A stretch of 37,587 bases of DNA from contig DAIDAO010000015.1 in the NCBI GenBank assembly GCA_027310575.1, positions 1-37,587 of the forward strand. Reading direction: 5' to 3'. Below the pieces are notes generated by a model that saw nothing but the letters and a program-made list of their open reading frames with translations, was not told the origin of the DNA and did no database searches. Position numbers and translations under genes: made by a program. This DNA is from a bacterium. Lineage in GTDB: Archaea; Thermoproteota; Nitrososphaeria; Nitrososphaerales; Gagatemarchaeaceae. This document shows positions 16,665 to 24,895 of this stretch, piece by piece. The first letter of the stretch is position 1, and each line of letters begins with the position of its first letter.

Positions 16665-17236
16665 CCGGAGGCCTCCTGGAAGACGAGCGTCCTTCTCTCG
16701 GTCACGAACGCGTCGAGCGGGACGTCGGACCGCGTGGCTGGGACCTCTTCGATGCGTTGCGACTCGAACGCAAGCCCCACGCTGAGCGCCCCGCCCCGGT
16801 GCTTCAGCTCTCTGTCGAAGTACCCCTTGCCGTAGCCGATCCTCCCTCCTTTCTCGTCCCAGGCTACGACGGGCACGAGCACGAGCTGGGCGCTGCTGAG
16901 CGGGACGGGCCTGGACGTCGGAGGCGGCTCCAGTATCCCGAAGTATCCGGGGACCAGCTCGTCGAGGGCCCGGATCTCGCAGAAGTCGAGCCTCATGGAA
17001 GCGGCGTCGGTCCTTGGCACCAGGACCTTCTTTCCCGACGAAAGGGCCGAGCGGATGATCCCCTCAGTCTGGACCTCGTCCTTCTTGGCCACGTATGTCG
17101 CGATCACCCGCGCGCCCATGTACTGGGGGAGCGCCAGCAGCCTATCCCTGATCCGTCCGCTCAGGGACCCCACTTCTTCGGGCGCGAGCGAGCGCCTTGC
17201 CCTGAGGGCCTGCTGCCTTGCTTCCTTCTTGTCCAT
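16661..17236 (-). CDS. 5-formyltetrahydrofolate cyclo-ligase
   Basis: A 191-residue protein beginning with a basic helix ([21 protein letters not shown]), as in MTHFS enzymes. It then shows [50 protein letters not shown] (the last part is the family signature) and VGLAFESQR. It converts 5-formyl-THF to 5,10-methenyl-THF with ATP, recovering folate for formyl transfer. In this operon it follows folD with a one-base overlap and precedes purE with a four-base overlap. This supports a shared role in supplying 10-formyl-THF to PurN and PurH. Confidence 0.92.
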   Translation of the reverse strand: MDKKEARQQALRARRSLAPEEVGSLSGRIRDRLLALPQYMGARVIATYVAKKDEVQTEGIIRSALSSGKKVLVPRTDAASMRLDFCEIRALDELVPGYFGILEPPPTSRPVPLSSAQLVLVPVVAWDEKGGRIGYGKGYFDRELKHRGGALSVGLAFESQRIEEVPATRSDVPLDAFVTERRTLVFQEASG

Positions 17237-18114
17237 CAGCTGGTCACCGTCGGGACCAGGACGTGGCTCTGGTTTCGCGCCGCGATGATGGTGTTCTGCA
17301 TGAGCATCACGACGGTCATCGGACCGACCCCTCCAGGGACTGGCGTTATGTGCGAAGCCTTCTTCGACACTCCTTCGAAGTCGACGTCCCCCACGAGCTT
17401 CCCGTCGACCCTGTTCATCGCCACGTCGACCACGACCGCCCCTTCCTTCACCATCTCGGCGACGACAGTGAACGGGGGCCTCCTCCCCACTGCCGTGACG
17501 AGGATGTCAGCCTCCCTTGTTATCGAGCTGAGGTCGGCGGACTTCGAATGGCAGACGGTCACCGTCGCGTCTTCGTTGAGGAGAAGGTGGTAGAGCGGCC
17601 TCCCCACCAGAGGGCTCCTGTTCACTATCACTGCCCTGGATGAACGTATGGGGACGTCGTAGTGGTGGAGGAGCGCCATTATCCCCTTCGGGGTGCACGG
17701 GACAAGGTCGCTCTCGCCGTGGGCCAGCTTGCCGGCGTTCGCTGCTGTCAGCCCGTCGACGTCCTTCGCAGGGCTGAGGCGCTCGAGCATCGCCCGCTCG
17801 TCGAAGTTGGGCGGAAGCGGGAGCTGGAGGAGGATGCCGTTCACGTCCGGGTCAGCATTGAGGGAGGCGACCAGGGCGGCCAGCTCGCTCTCTGTGGATT
17901 CTTGGGGGAGGCTGTGGCTCCGGGTCGCTATGCCGATGCGCTCGGCCGCCTTGTGCTTGCTGGCGACGTAGACCTTCGAAGCGGGGTTGTCCCCGACCAG
18001 GATGGTGGCGAGCGTGGGCTGGACACCGGACGCCCTCATCCTTTCCACTTCGGCCTTCAGGCGGGCGCCAAGCTCTGAGGCCAGGGCCTTGCCGTCCATT
18101 ATGACCGCGGTCAT
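17236..18114 (-). CDS. folD: Bifunctional methylene-THF dehydrogenase / methenyl-THF cyclohydrolase
   Basis: A 292-residue protein starting MTAVIMDGKALASEL; longer upstream reading in this frame is a shadow of purN. Motifs: ILVGDNPASKVYVASKHKAAERIGI with the catalytic Tyr and Lys, DPDVNGILLQLPLP, KDVDGLTAAN, VPCTPKGIM, VIVNRSPLVGRPLYHLL (a variant of the usual V-x-G-R-S-x-x-V-G-x-P), DILVTAVGRR, and the C-terminal PVPGGVGPMTVVML. FolD makes 10-formyl-THF from 5,10-methylene-THF. The R-S-P-L-V-G-R-P loop begins with VNRS instead of the usual GRS, a small oddity in the dinucleotide site. It overlaps purN by four bases. Confidence 0.95.
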   Translation of the reverse strand: MTAVIMDGKALASELGARLKAEVERMRASGVQPTLATILVGDNPASKVYVASKHKAAERIGIATRSHSLPQESTESELAALVASLNADPDVNGILLQLPLPPNFDERAMLERLSPAKDVDGLTAANAGKLAHGESDLVPCTPKGIMALLHHYDVPIRSSRAVIVNRSPLVGRPLYHLLLNEDATVTVCHSKSADLSSITREADILVTAVGRRPPFTVVAEMVKEGAVVVDVAMNRVDGKLVGDVDFEGVSKKASHITPVPGGVGPMTVVMLMQNTIIAARNQSHVLVPTVTS

Positions 18115-18728
18115 CGCCTGACCTCCACCCTCCTCCCGTTGATCCTGAGCCTGCCTTCGACGAAGAGCCTGACCGCCTCCGGGTAGGCCCTGTGCTCCTG
18201 CCTCAGTATCCGCGACGACAGGGAGCCTTCGTCGTCCCCCTCCTCGACCGGGACTGCCCTCTGGACTATGATCGGCCCCGCGTCGACTTCGGGGACCACG
18301 AAGTGTACGGTGCACCCCGAGACTTTGACCCCGTGCGAAAGGGCCTGCCGCTGGGCCTCGAGGCCCGGGAACGACGGGAGGAGCGCCGGGTGGATGTTCA
18401 TCATCCTCCCTTCGTACATCTCGACGAAGCTCTTTGGAAGTATCTTCATGAAGCCGGCCAGCAGGACCAGCCCGCTCCCCGGCATCACGCCGTGCTCCCC
18501 GAGGGCGGCTGCGAGCTTCGCGCCGTAGTCCTCCCTCGCCAGCCCTTCGCTCGGAAGAGCGACGGCTTTGACGCCGTGACTGCGGGCCACCCGGAGCGCC
18601 CTGGCGGCCGGGTCGTTGCTTATCACGACAGAGACCCTGGCACCCCTGATCGAGCCCCGCTCGATCGAGGTCAGTATCGCCTCGAGGTTGGACCCGCGGC
18701 CTGAGACGAGGACGCCTATGTTGAGCAC
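18111..18728 (-). CDS. purN: Phosphoribosylglycinamide formyltransferase (folate-dependent)
   Basis: A 205-residue protein. MLNIGVLVSGRGSNLEAIL is the N-terminal substrate loop, VVISNDPAARAL follows, and the catalytic region is LVLLAGFMKILPKSF, MMNIHPALLPSFPGLEAQ (Asn and His of the active site), CTVHFVVPEVDAGPII (active-site Asp). It uses 10-formyl-THF to formylate GAR, so this archaeon relies on folate rather than only the formate-dependent PurT route for this step. The start is one base after the purF stop, and its end overlaps folD. Confidence 0.96.
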   Translation of the reverse strand: MLNIGVLVSGRGSNLEAILTSIERGSIRGARVSVVISNDPAARALRVARSHGVKAVALPSEGLAREDYGAKLAAALGEHGVMPGSGLVLLAGFMKILPKSFVEMYEGRMMNIHPALLPSFPGLEAQRQALSHGVKVSGCTVHFVVPEVDAGPIIVQRAVPVEEGDDEGSLSSRILRQEHRAYPEAVRLFVEGRLRINGRRVEVRR

Positions 18729-18729
18729 T

Positions 18730-20166
18730 TCAGGTCTTCACCTCTTCGTCGGAGAGCAGAGGGGGGGTGATTCCGAGCTTGGAGTAGTCCCCGGTCACGC
18801 AGGCTGTGCAGAGGCTGTCGGCAGGGAGGCCGATGCCCTCGCTCAGTCCTTCGATGTCGTTGTAGTGGAACTCGTCGACCCCGACCGCCTTGGCGACCTT
18901 CGACGCGGCATTCTTGCTGTCCTCTTCGTCCTTGGCCACCCTGTGCGCGATCAACTCTTCCTTGCTGGGGAAGTCGATGCCCATGAAGCAGGGATGCCTG
19001 ATTGGAGGGAAGGTCACTGCCATCTTGATGCTCTTGGCCCCCGCCTTCCTCAGCGCGTCGACGATTATCTTGGAGCTCGTCCCCCTGACTACGCTGTCGT
19101 CCACGAGCACGACGTCCTTCCCCTTGATCGTGTCTCCGATCGGGATTATCCTCTTCACTACCTCCTCCCTCCCGCCCTGCCCCGGTTCGATGAACGACCT
19201 GATGCTCCCCCTGCGCCTGTACCTGTCCTTCATCAGCCCCTCGTCCATGGGGATGCCGCTCTCGGTCGCGAAGCCGAGGGCGGCGGGCCTGGCCGAGTCC
19301 GGGACGGGTATCACGACGTCCGCGTTGACCCTGAACCGCTTCGCCAGCGTCCGGCCGATCCTCTTCCTAGCTTCATAGACGGAGATGCCGTTCACGCGGG
19401 ACGACGGGTGGGCGAAGTAGGTGTACTCGAAGGAGCAGTAAGCCGTGGGGGCCTTCGGTGCGAACCTGAACGACTCCAGCACGCCGCGCTGGCCGTCGAA
19501 CCTGACGATCTCCCCCGGTTGTATGTCCCTCACGAAGTCCGCTTCGACCGCCTCGAGGGCGCATGATTCCGACGCCGCGATGAAGGTCTTCGAGTCTTCG
19601 TGCCATCCCAGGGAAAGCGGCCTGTATCCTCGGGGGTCCCGGGCCGCGTAGACCTGCCCCTTGTGCAGTATGACGAAGCAGTAGGCGCCGACGAGCTCGG
19701 TGGAGAGCCTCTGGAAGGCGTGGAACAGGTCGTCCTCCTCGCCGAGGTGGTGGAGGAGCCTGTAGCCCGCTGCCTTGGTGTCCGACTCGCATGAGAGGTT
19801 GAACTCCTTCATGACCGGCGCAGACAGCTTGTCGACGTTCACTATGGTGCCGTTGTGGGCGATCGAGAATTCGGAGCCGATCTGGAGAGGCTGGGCGTTC
19901 TCCAGGACCGACCTCCCCTTCGTCGAGTACCTGACGTGCCCGATGGCCGAGCTCCCGGCGTAGGGCGCGAGCTCGTCGGAGTAGAGACGCCAGTCGGTCG
20001 CCAGGCCCATCTTCCGGAAGACCGGCTTGCCTTCGACTGATATCCCCCAGGATTCCTGGCCCCTGTGCTGAAGCGCCTCCAGGGACTGGAGGACCTTCGG
20101 GACGACGTCCGCCCCGTTGGCCGAGCAGGCGCCCACAAGGCCGCACTTCTCCTTCACGTCCGTCAT
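18730..20166 (-). CDS. purF: Amidophosphoribosyltransferase
   Basis: A 478-residue two-domain enzyme. The N-terminal glutaminase begins MTDVKEKCGLVGACS. Cys8 would be the Ntn nucleophile after removal of a seven-residue propeptide. LQHRGQESWGI, GHVRYSTKG and IAHNGTIVN follow. The C-terminal phosphoribosyltransferase domain has the PRPP loop VVLVDDSVVRGTSS and IGIPLP-like VIPVPDSARPAA. Late Cys residues (CFMGIDF and CTACVTG) resemble the iron-sulfur ligands of Bacillus-type PurF, an inference. It commits PRPP to purine synthesis. Its start overlaps the purL stop by four bases. Confidence 0.96.
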   Translation of the reverse strand: MTDVKEKCGLVGACSANGADVVPKVLQSLEALQHRGQESWGISVEGKPVFRKMGLATDWRLYSDELAPYAGSSAIGHVRYSTKGRSVLENAQPLQIGSEFSIAHNGTIVNVDKLSAPVMKEFNLSCESDTKAAGYRLLHHLGEEDDLFHAFQRLSTELVGAYCFVILHKGQVYAARDPRGYRPLSLGWHEDSKTFIAASESCALEAVEADFVRDIQPGEIVRFDGQRGVLESFRFAPKAPTAYCSFEYTYFAHPSSRVNGISVYEARKRIGRTLAKRFRVNADVVIPVPDSARPAALGFATESGIPMDEGLMKDRYRRRGSIRSFIEPGQGGREEVVKRIIPIGDTIKGKDVVLVDDSVVRGTSSKIIVDALRKAGAKSIKMAVTFPPIRHPCFMGIDFPSKEELIAHRVAKDEEDSKNAASKVAKAVGVDEFHYNDIEGLSEGIGLPADSLCTACVTGDYSKLGITPPLLSDEEVKT

Positions 20167-23100
20167 GCCATCAGCCTCCCGATGGGGCTCTCCCAGGTCT
20201 GCGCCAGCGAATCGAGGTCCAGCCTTGCCAGCTGCCTGCCCCGGTCCTTGAGCGCGAGGTCCGTCCCGCCCGTGCTTCCGAGCCGGGCGTATTCGACGCC
20301 GGCCGACTTCAGGGCCGCCTCGGTCTCCGCCGTACTTCTAGTCGAGACGACGAACCTGCCATGGGACTCGGAGAAGAGCGCTTCCTGCGGCGTCATCGCC
20401 TTCCTGACCGCCGCTATGTCGAGCTCCGCACCCATCCTCGAGGGGATGCACATCTCGGCGAGTGCGACCGCGAGGCCGCCCCGGGAGCAGTCGTGAACTG
20501 CGCTGACCGTCCCTGCGCGCACCAGTCTGATCATGGCGCGGAAGAGGACAGAGTCCTTGAGCGGGTCGGCCTTCGGGACCACGCCCGCAGACACCTTCAG
20601 CACTCTTTCGTAGTACTCGGAAGCGCCCATCTCCTTCCTCGTCCTCCCCAGCAGGTAGACCGACTCCCCCTCCGCCCGGAACCCGGCGCTCGCCCTGCGG
20701 GCGTCTCCTGGAGAGATCCCGACGACCATAGCGACGGGGGACGGCTTGATCGCGCGCTTGGTCGAAGCGTCTTCGTTGTAGAAGCTCACCTTGCCCCCCA
20801 CCACGGGTATCGGGAGGCCCCTGCAGTACTCCGCCATCCCTTCGACGGTCTCCCTGAAGGCCCAGTAGACCTCTGGGTCGGACGGGTCCCCGAACTGAAG
20901 ATGGTCCACGAGCGCCACCGGCTCTGCCCCCAGCGTCACGACGTTCCTGCAGGCCTCGGCGACGCAGCCCGCCGCGCCCCTCCGCGGGTCGAGGGAGCTG
21001 TGCCTGCTGTTCGCGTCCGCCTTCGCGGCGAGCATCGACCCGTTGGGGAGCCTCAGGAGGGCGGCGTCCCCTCCCCCCGGCTTCACCACTGTCCTCAGCC
21101 CGACTTCGTGGTCGTACTGCTCGTAGACCCACCTCCTGCTGGAGATGTTGGGGGAAGAGAGGAGCGCGAGGAGCGATTTCGAGATCTCGGGCTCCTTCGG
21201 GGATCCCGTCGGCGCGGGCGGGCGGGGCGGCCTCCGTGCGGGCCATGCGACGAGGGGCGCCTCGGCTACCAGCTGGGCAGGCAGGTCGGCTTCGACTGCG
21301 CCCTTCCAGCGGATTTTCAGGGAGCCGTCCCCTGTGACAGTTCCTATCACGGAGTGGGGGACGCCGTACTTGTCGAGGATCTTGACGACCGGGCCGGCGT
21401 CCTTCGGGTCGAGGACCAGGAGCATCCTTTCTTGGGATTCGGACGTCATGATCTCCCTGGGGCTCATGTCCCCCTCCCTCTGCCTGACGCGGCTCAGCTC
21501 GACGTCTACCCCTGTCCCGCCTTTGGCGGCTATCTCGGAGAGGCCTGTGGAGAGCCCGCCGCCCCCGAGGTCCTTCATCCCGTGGAGGAGGCCGGTCTCG
21601 ACGACTTCGAGCAGCGAGTCGAGGAGGAGCTTCTTCATGAACGGGTCTGGGACCTGGACTGACCTCCTCTCGGACTCTGGCCCCTTCGCCAGGTTCTTCG
21701 ATGCGAAGGAAGCGCCCCCTACCCCGTCCCTCCCCGTGCTCCCGCCGACCATGAGTATGGCGTCCCCCGGGCGCTTAGCCTCGCCGAGCGTGAGCAGCCC
21801 CTTCTTCCCTACGCCGACGCAGGCCACGTCCACGAGGCAGTTCTTCTCGAAGCTCTCGTCGAACTCGATGTCGCCTGCGACCGTGGGGACGCCGACGCAG
21901 TTGTGAGTGATGATCCCGCCAGAGGTGACGTAATTGTGCGTTCCCTCGACTTCAAAGTTGAAGACTGAGAAGTCCCCCTCGACTTCTTCGATTTGGACAA
22001 TCTTCACAGATGCAAAACGGCCCAAAGAGACGCTTCGGTAGTGCTCCATCGAAGGCATGGTGTAGAGAGCCAGGCGCCCGTTTGCCTTGGCGACGATCTC
22101 GCTCGAGAAATTGACCTTCAGGGCTTCGATGCGAGCCCTTCCACAGATAGTGAGTTCGTAGAAGGGGACACTCGAGCCAGTGTGAAATGAGACGGAACAA
22201 GACGGCACGTAGGACAAAGATTGGAGGAGAAGCAGGATTTGCTGAAAGAGGAGTTGGCTAGAACTTCCAAACCTCAAGTCGATTGAAGCGGAATTCGAGG
22301 TTCGTAGGGATCCATCGCCCCTGAGTACACCCTTGAGCAGCTCGAGATTCAGCTCCAGGGGATTACTGTAGAATATGCTGGGGATTACCTTATTGTAAGA
22401 ATTTTCCCCTGCACCGAGCACCTCACTGAAGAACCAGCCTAGTATTCGGGACGAGACCCTGACCTGCACGGAGTTTGTCTTCGTTGCGCGCTTGGTGTAC
22501 CTAATCCGTAGCCCGTCCAAGATGGAACAGACGTCATGGATGTACTCGGACTCGTCGCGCCGAAATGTCCAAACCACTCTGGAGGTCCTTCCCGACCCGC
22601 CTGCGCCTTCCTCATCGTGCACGCACCCTTCAGCCAAATAGTACCCGACGAGCCGAGAGAAGCCCTTGTCGAGATTGATGATTGCGGGTATCTTCGTGGC
22701 ATTCCCTCTCCGAGGGTATAGGAGTAGCTCCTCTCTAGGCAAGCGGAACGTCGAAAGCGATTCGACTGAAAGCAGCTCGTTCAGCGGCAGATAGTTCATC
22801 CCAAAATAGTGGCACCTTCGAGATGAGCTTACTCCAATCTGGCGAAGGAGCGGGTCGAGCTGCTCTTTGAACTCGCGCAGCTTGCGACCGTTCGATTTTA
22901 CCGTAATTCCCGCTACCGCACCTCTCTCCTTGAGTTCGTCGATGAGGTCGAATGCCGTCTGCTTCTCCTGCTCCTGTACCGGGTATGGGAAGTCGCAGGC
23001 AATCGGCAGGGAGTCGCCTGGTCTCAGAGACTTGGCTTGAATGGCCGTAACCTGCCCGTCCCTTACGAGGAACATTGGATGATCTGGAGTTACTTCGATT

Positions 23101-23822
23101 TCGCGGCCCAGACCGGTCTTGATCCTTACGAGCCTACTCGCCTTAGCTTCGTAGACTCTCGAGACTCTCCGGAATTGCGCCTCGGAGTTTCCAAAATCAA
23201 AGGATAGCAGCCGCAAGTCAGAGAGTGGCCTGCTTATCGTCAGGCCATCCGCGTTATATTCATGAGAAAGTCTGTTTTGAGAGGCGAGAGCCTCGACCAG
23301 TTCGCTCGCTTTCGCGACGCGGAACTTGCCCGATTCGGTGTAATACACACTCTCGTTCTCCGAAAGGCAGTTGCCGTAGTCTGCGATTCCCTTGACCACG
23401 TTGCGGAGGAGCCACCGCGAGTGGCCGCTCGCCTCCGGGTCGCCGAACCTGAGCACGTCCAGGAGCGCTATCGGCCTGGTCCCCATCGAGAGGATGTCCC
23501 GGAGGACCCCCCCTATCCCGGTCGACGCGCCGCCATAGGGGTCGACCGCTGACGGGTGGTTGTGGCTCTCGATGTGGAGGGTCACGACGTCCCCCTCCCC
23601 GACGTCGATCACCCCGGCGTCGTACCCCGGGCCGAGCAGGACCCGCTTCCCTGAGGTGGGGAAGAGCTTCAGCAGGGCTCTGGACGACTTGTAGGAGCTG
23701 TGCTCAGACCACTCGGCGTCTATGATCGCCCACTCTGTCTCGTTGGGCTCGCGGCCCAGCAGCCGCCTGACGGTGGCTGCCTCCTGGTGCGTCAGCCCCA
23801 GCACGAGTCCGGCTGTGATCAT
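20163..23822 (-). CDS. purL: FGAM synthase large subunit PurL, interrupted by an intein
   Basis: A 1219-residue precursor. Residues 1-151 and 642-1219 are the exteins; joined, they give a PurL of about 729 residues, normal for the small (PurS/PurQ-dependent) type. Motifs: AEWSEHSSYKSS, VTLHIESHNHPSAVDPYGGA (ATP site), ILSMGTRPIALLDVLRFGD, then GIADYGN joined to CVGVPTVAGDIEFDESF, and further MKDLGGGGLSTGLSEIA and SRGGLAVALAEM. PurL makes FGAM from FGAR with ammonia delivered by PurQ. The gene lies one base after purQ and overlaps purF by four. The insertion is between two invariant residues of a conserved loop, so activity requires splicing. Confidence 0.96.
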   Translation of the reverse strand: MITAGLVLGLTHQEAATVRRLLGREPNETEWAIIDAEWSEHSSYKSSRALLKLFPTSGKRVLLGPGYDAGVIDVGEGDVVTLHIESHNHPSAVDPYGGASTGIGGVLRDILSMGTRPIALLDVLRFGDPEASGHSRWLLRNVVKGIADYGNCLSENESVYYTESGKFRVAKASELVEALASQNRLSHEYNADGLTISRPLSDLRLLSFDFGNSEAQFRRVSRVYEAKASRLVRIKTGLGREIEVTPDHPMFLVRDGQVTAIQAKSLRPGDSLPIACDFPYPVQEQEKQTAFDLIDELKERGAVAGITVKSNGRKLREFKEQLDPLLRQIGVSSSRRCHYFGMNYLPLNELLSVESLSTFRLPREELLLYPRRGNATKIPAIINLDKGFSRLVGYYLAEGCVHDEEGAGGSGRTSRVVWTFRRDESEYIHDVCSILDGLRIRYTKRATKTNSVQVRVSSRILGWFFSEVLGAGENSYNKVIPSIFYSNPLELNLELLKGVLRGDGSLRTSNSASIDLRFGSSSQLLFQQILLLLQSLSYVPSCSVSFHTGSSVPFYELTICGRARIEALKVNFSSEIVAKANGRLALYTMPSMEHYRSVSLGRFASVKIVQIEEVEGDFSVFNFEVEGTHNYVTSGGIITHNCVGVPTVAGDIEFDESFEKNCLVDVACVGVGKKGLLTLGEAKRPGDAILMVGGSTGRDGVGGASFASKNLAKGPESERRSVQVPDPFMKKLLLDSLLEVVETGLLHGMKDLGGGGLSTGLSEIAAKGGTGVDVELSRVRQREGDMSPREIMTSESQERMLLVLDPKDAGPVVKILDKYGVPHSVIGTVTGDGSLKIRWKGAVEADLPAQLVAEAPLVAWPARRPPRPPAPTGSPKEPEISKSLLALLSSPNISSRRWVYEQYDHEVGLRTVVKPGGGDAALLRLPNGSMLAAKADANSRHSSLDPRRGAAGCVAEACRNVVTLGAEPVALVDHLQFGDPSDPEVYWAFRETVEGMAEYCRGLPIPVVGGKVSFYNEDASTKRAIKPSPVAMVVGISPGDARRASAGFRAEGESVYLLGRTRKEMGASEYYERVLKVSAGVVPKADPLKDSVLFRAMIRLVRAGTVSAVHDCSRGGLAVALAEMCIPSRMGAELDIAAVRKAMTPQEALFSESHGRFVVSTRSTAETEAALKSAGVEYARLGSTGGTDLALKDRGRQLARLDLDSLAQTWESPIGRLMA
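21900..23369 (-). mobile_element. Intein with LAGLIDADG homing endonuclease domain inside PurL
   Basis: A 490-residue class 1 intein covering precursor residues 152-641. Block A is CLSENESVYY, with Cys1 as nucleophile. Block B is TPDHPMFLV with the Thr and His. The end reads HNYVTSGGIITHN, giving the penultimate His and terminal Asn, followed by Cys as the +1 extein residue. Two LAGLIDADG-type helices are visible, LVGYYLAEGC (about residue 391) and LLKGVLRGDG (about 496), with one acidic residue each, so the homing nuclease may be active. The DNA is visibly less GC-rich than the exteins, which supports recent gain. Confidence 0.95.
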
Positions 23823-23823
23823 G

Positions 23824-24522
23824 TCAATCGCTCCTCAACAGGGAGCTGAAGATCAGGGCGCCGTCGGAAGAACCTGAAGGGCTGAGGATGGGTTCAGTGG
23901 CCCTTTCGGGGTGGGGCATCAACCCCACCACGTTCCCCGCCCTGTTGCAGATCCCGGCTATGTTCTCCAGAGTCCCGGTGGGGTTGGAGGAGGCGACCGG
24001 GTTCCCGCCGTCGTCGCAGTACCTGAAGACGACCCTCCCGCCTGTTTTCAGCTCGTGCAAACCCTCGTCCGGGGAGTAGTACCTCCCTTCGTTGTGGGCG
24101 ATGGGGAGGTGCAGGACCTGCCCCTTCTTCATGCCGCGCGTGAAGCTGGTGCTCTCGTTCTCCACGCGGACGGCGGTCCACTTGCAGACGAAGCGCAGCG
24201 AGGCGTTCCTCAGAAGCGCGCCGGGCAGCAGGCCGGCTTCGATCAGGATCTGGAAGCCGTTGCAGATGCCGAGGATTGGGACCCCCCTGTCGGCGAGCCT
24301 GCCGATCCGTTCGAGAGCCGGGCTCCTGGCGGCTATGGCGCCGGCCCTCAGGTAGTCCCCGAAGGAGAAGCCCCCAGGGACTACGACCGCGTCGTAGCCG
24401 GCGATGGCGTCCTCGTGCCAGACGAGGTCTGCGCTCATCCCCTTCAGCGTCCGGACCGCGGTCACAGCGTCGAGGTCGCAGTTGCTCCCCGGAAAGCGGA
24501 CCACCGCGACGCGTCTGTTCGT
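23824..24522 (-). CDS. purQ: FGAM synthase glutaminase subunit PurQ (probable ACG start)
   Basis: A class I glutamine amidotransferase. Motifs: RFPGSNCDLDAV, VVVPGGFSFGDYLRAGAIA, ILGICNGFQILIEAGLLPG with the nucleophilic Cys, VLHLPIAHNEGRY, and VVGLMPHPERA with the catalytic His and Glu. It supplies ammonia to PurL. The first canonical start, GTG 24504, would cut off most of the first beta strand (RRVAVV). A strong Shine-Dalgarno GGAGGTG lies six bases before an in-frame ACG at 24522, which restores the strand and is bounded by an in-frame stop just upstream (the purS stop). I therefore favour ACG. The conventional alternative is 24504. Confidence 0.93.
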   Translation of the reverse strand, partial: TNRRVAVVRFPGSNCDLDAVTAVRTLKGMSADLVWHEDAIAGYDAVVVPGGFSFGDYLRAGAIAARSPALERIGRLADRGVPILGICNGFQILIEAGLLPGALLRNASLRFVCKWTAVRVENESTSFTRGMKKGQVLHLPIAHNEGRYYSPDEGLHELKTGGRVVFRYCDDGGNPVASSNPTGTLENIAGICNRAGNVVGLMPHPERATEPILSPSGSSDGALIFSSLLRSD

Positions 24523-24525
24523 CTG

Positions 24526-24786
24526 CTACACCTCCACTGAGATCGAGTGGGCCGCAGGGTTGTAGATCCGCAGTTCGTCGCACATGCGCGTCACCAGGCT
24601 CTTGGCGCTCTCTGCGTCCCTGGCCTGGACCTCCACCCTGAGGAACTTCCCGCTTCTGATCGCCCTGACCTGCCTGAAGCCCGATTTGGAGACGAGGTTG
24701 TTGTAGATCACGTCCCCTTCCGGGTCGCTGGCGCCCTCGGTGTTCGAGATCACTACCTTGACGGAGAAGACGCGGGGCCCGGGCAC
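24526..24786 (-). CDS. purS: FGAM synthase small subunit PurS
   Basis: An 86-residue PurS from GTG 24786: VFSVKVVISNTEGASDPEGD, then FRQVRAIRSGKFLRVEV and a C-terminal strand ending SISVEV. PurS is a small dimer that connects PurL and PurQ in the archaeal and Gram-positive FGAM synthase complex. A longer start (TTG 24798) is possible, but the TATA box CTTAAATAC centred near 24813 is 27 bases before the GTG, which suits a leaderless message. It is the first gene of the ten-gene minus-strand operon and diverges from purH. Confidence 0.92.
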   Translation of the reverse strand: MPGPRVFSVKVVISNTEGASDPEGDVIYNNLVSKSGFRQVRAIRSGKFLRVEVQARDAESAKSLVTRMCDELRIYNPAAHSISVEV

Positions 24787-24810
24787 ATGAAGCCGCAATT
24801 TCTGAATCGT

Positions 24811-24874
24811 ATTTAAGATGGTTTTGGCACAGACTCCGCAATTACACCACTAAAGCGAAATTGGTGTTATTTAC
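24811..24874. promoter_or_regulatory. Divergent purS/purH promoters with an inverted repeat between them
   Basis: The minus-strand TATA box (24811-24816) serves purS and the plus-strand box TTATTTAC (24867-24874) serves purH; each is 26-27 bases from its start codon. Between them lie TTACACCA (24842-24849) and TGGTGTTA (24862-24869), inverted arms matching at 7 of 8 positions with a 12-base spacer. The right arm overlaps the purH TATA box, so a bound dimer could block purH and perhaps purS. The regulator is unknown. Confidence 0.5.
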
Positions 24875-24895
24875 GAGAAGGCAGCGACCTCGATC

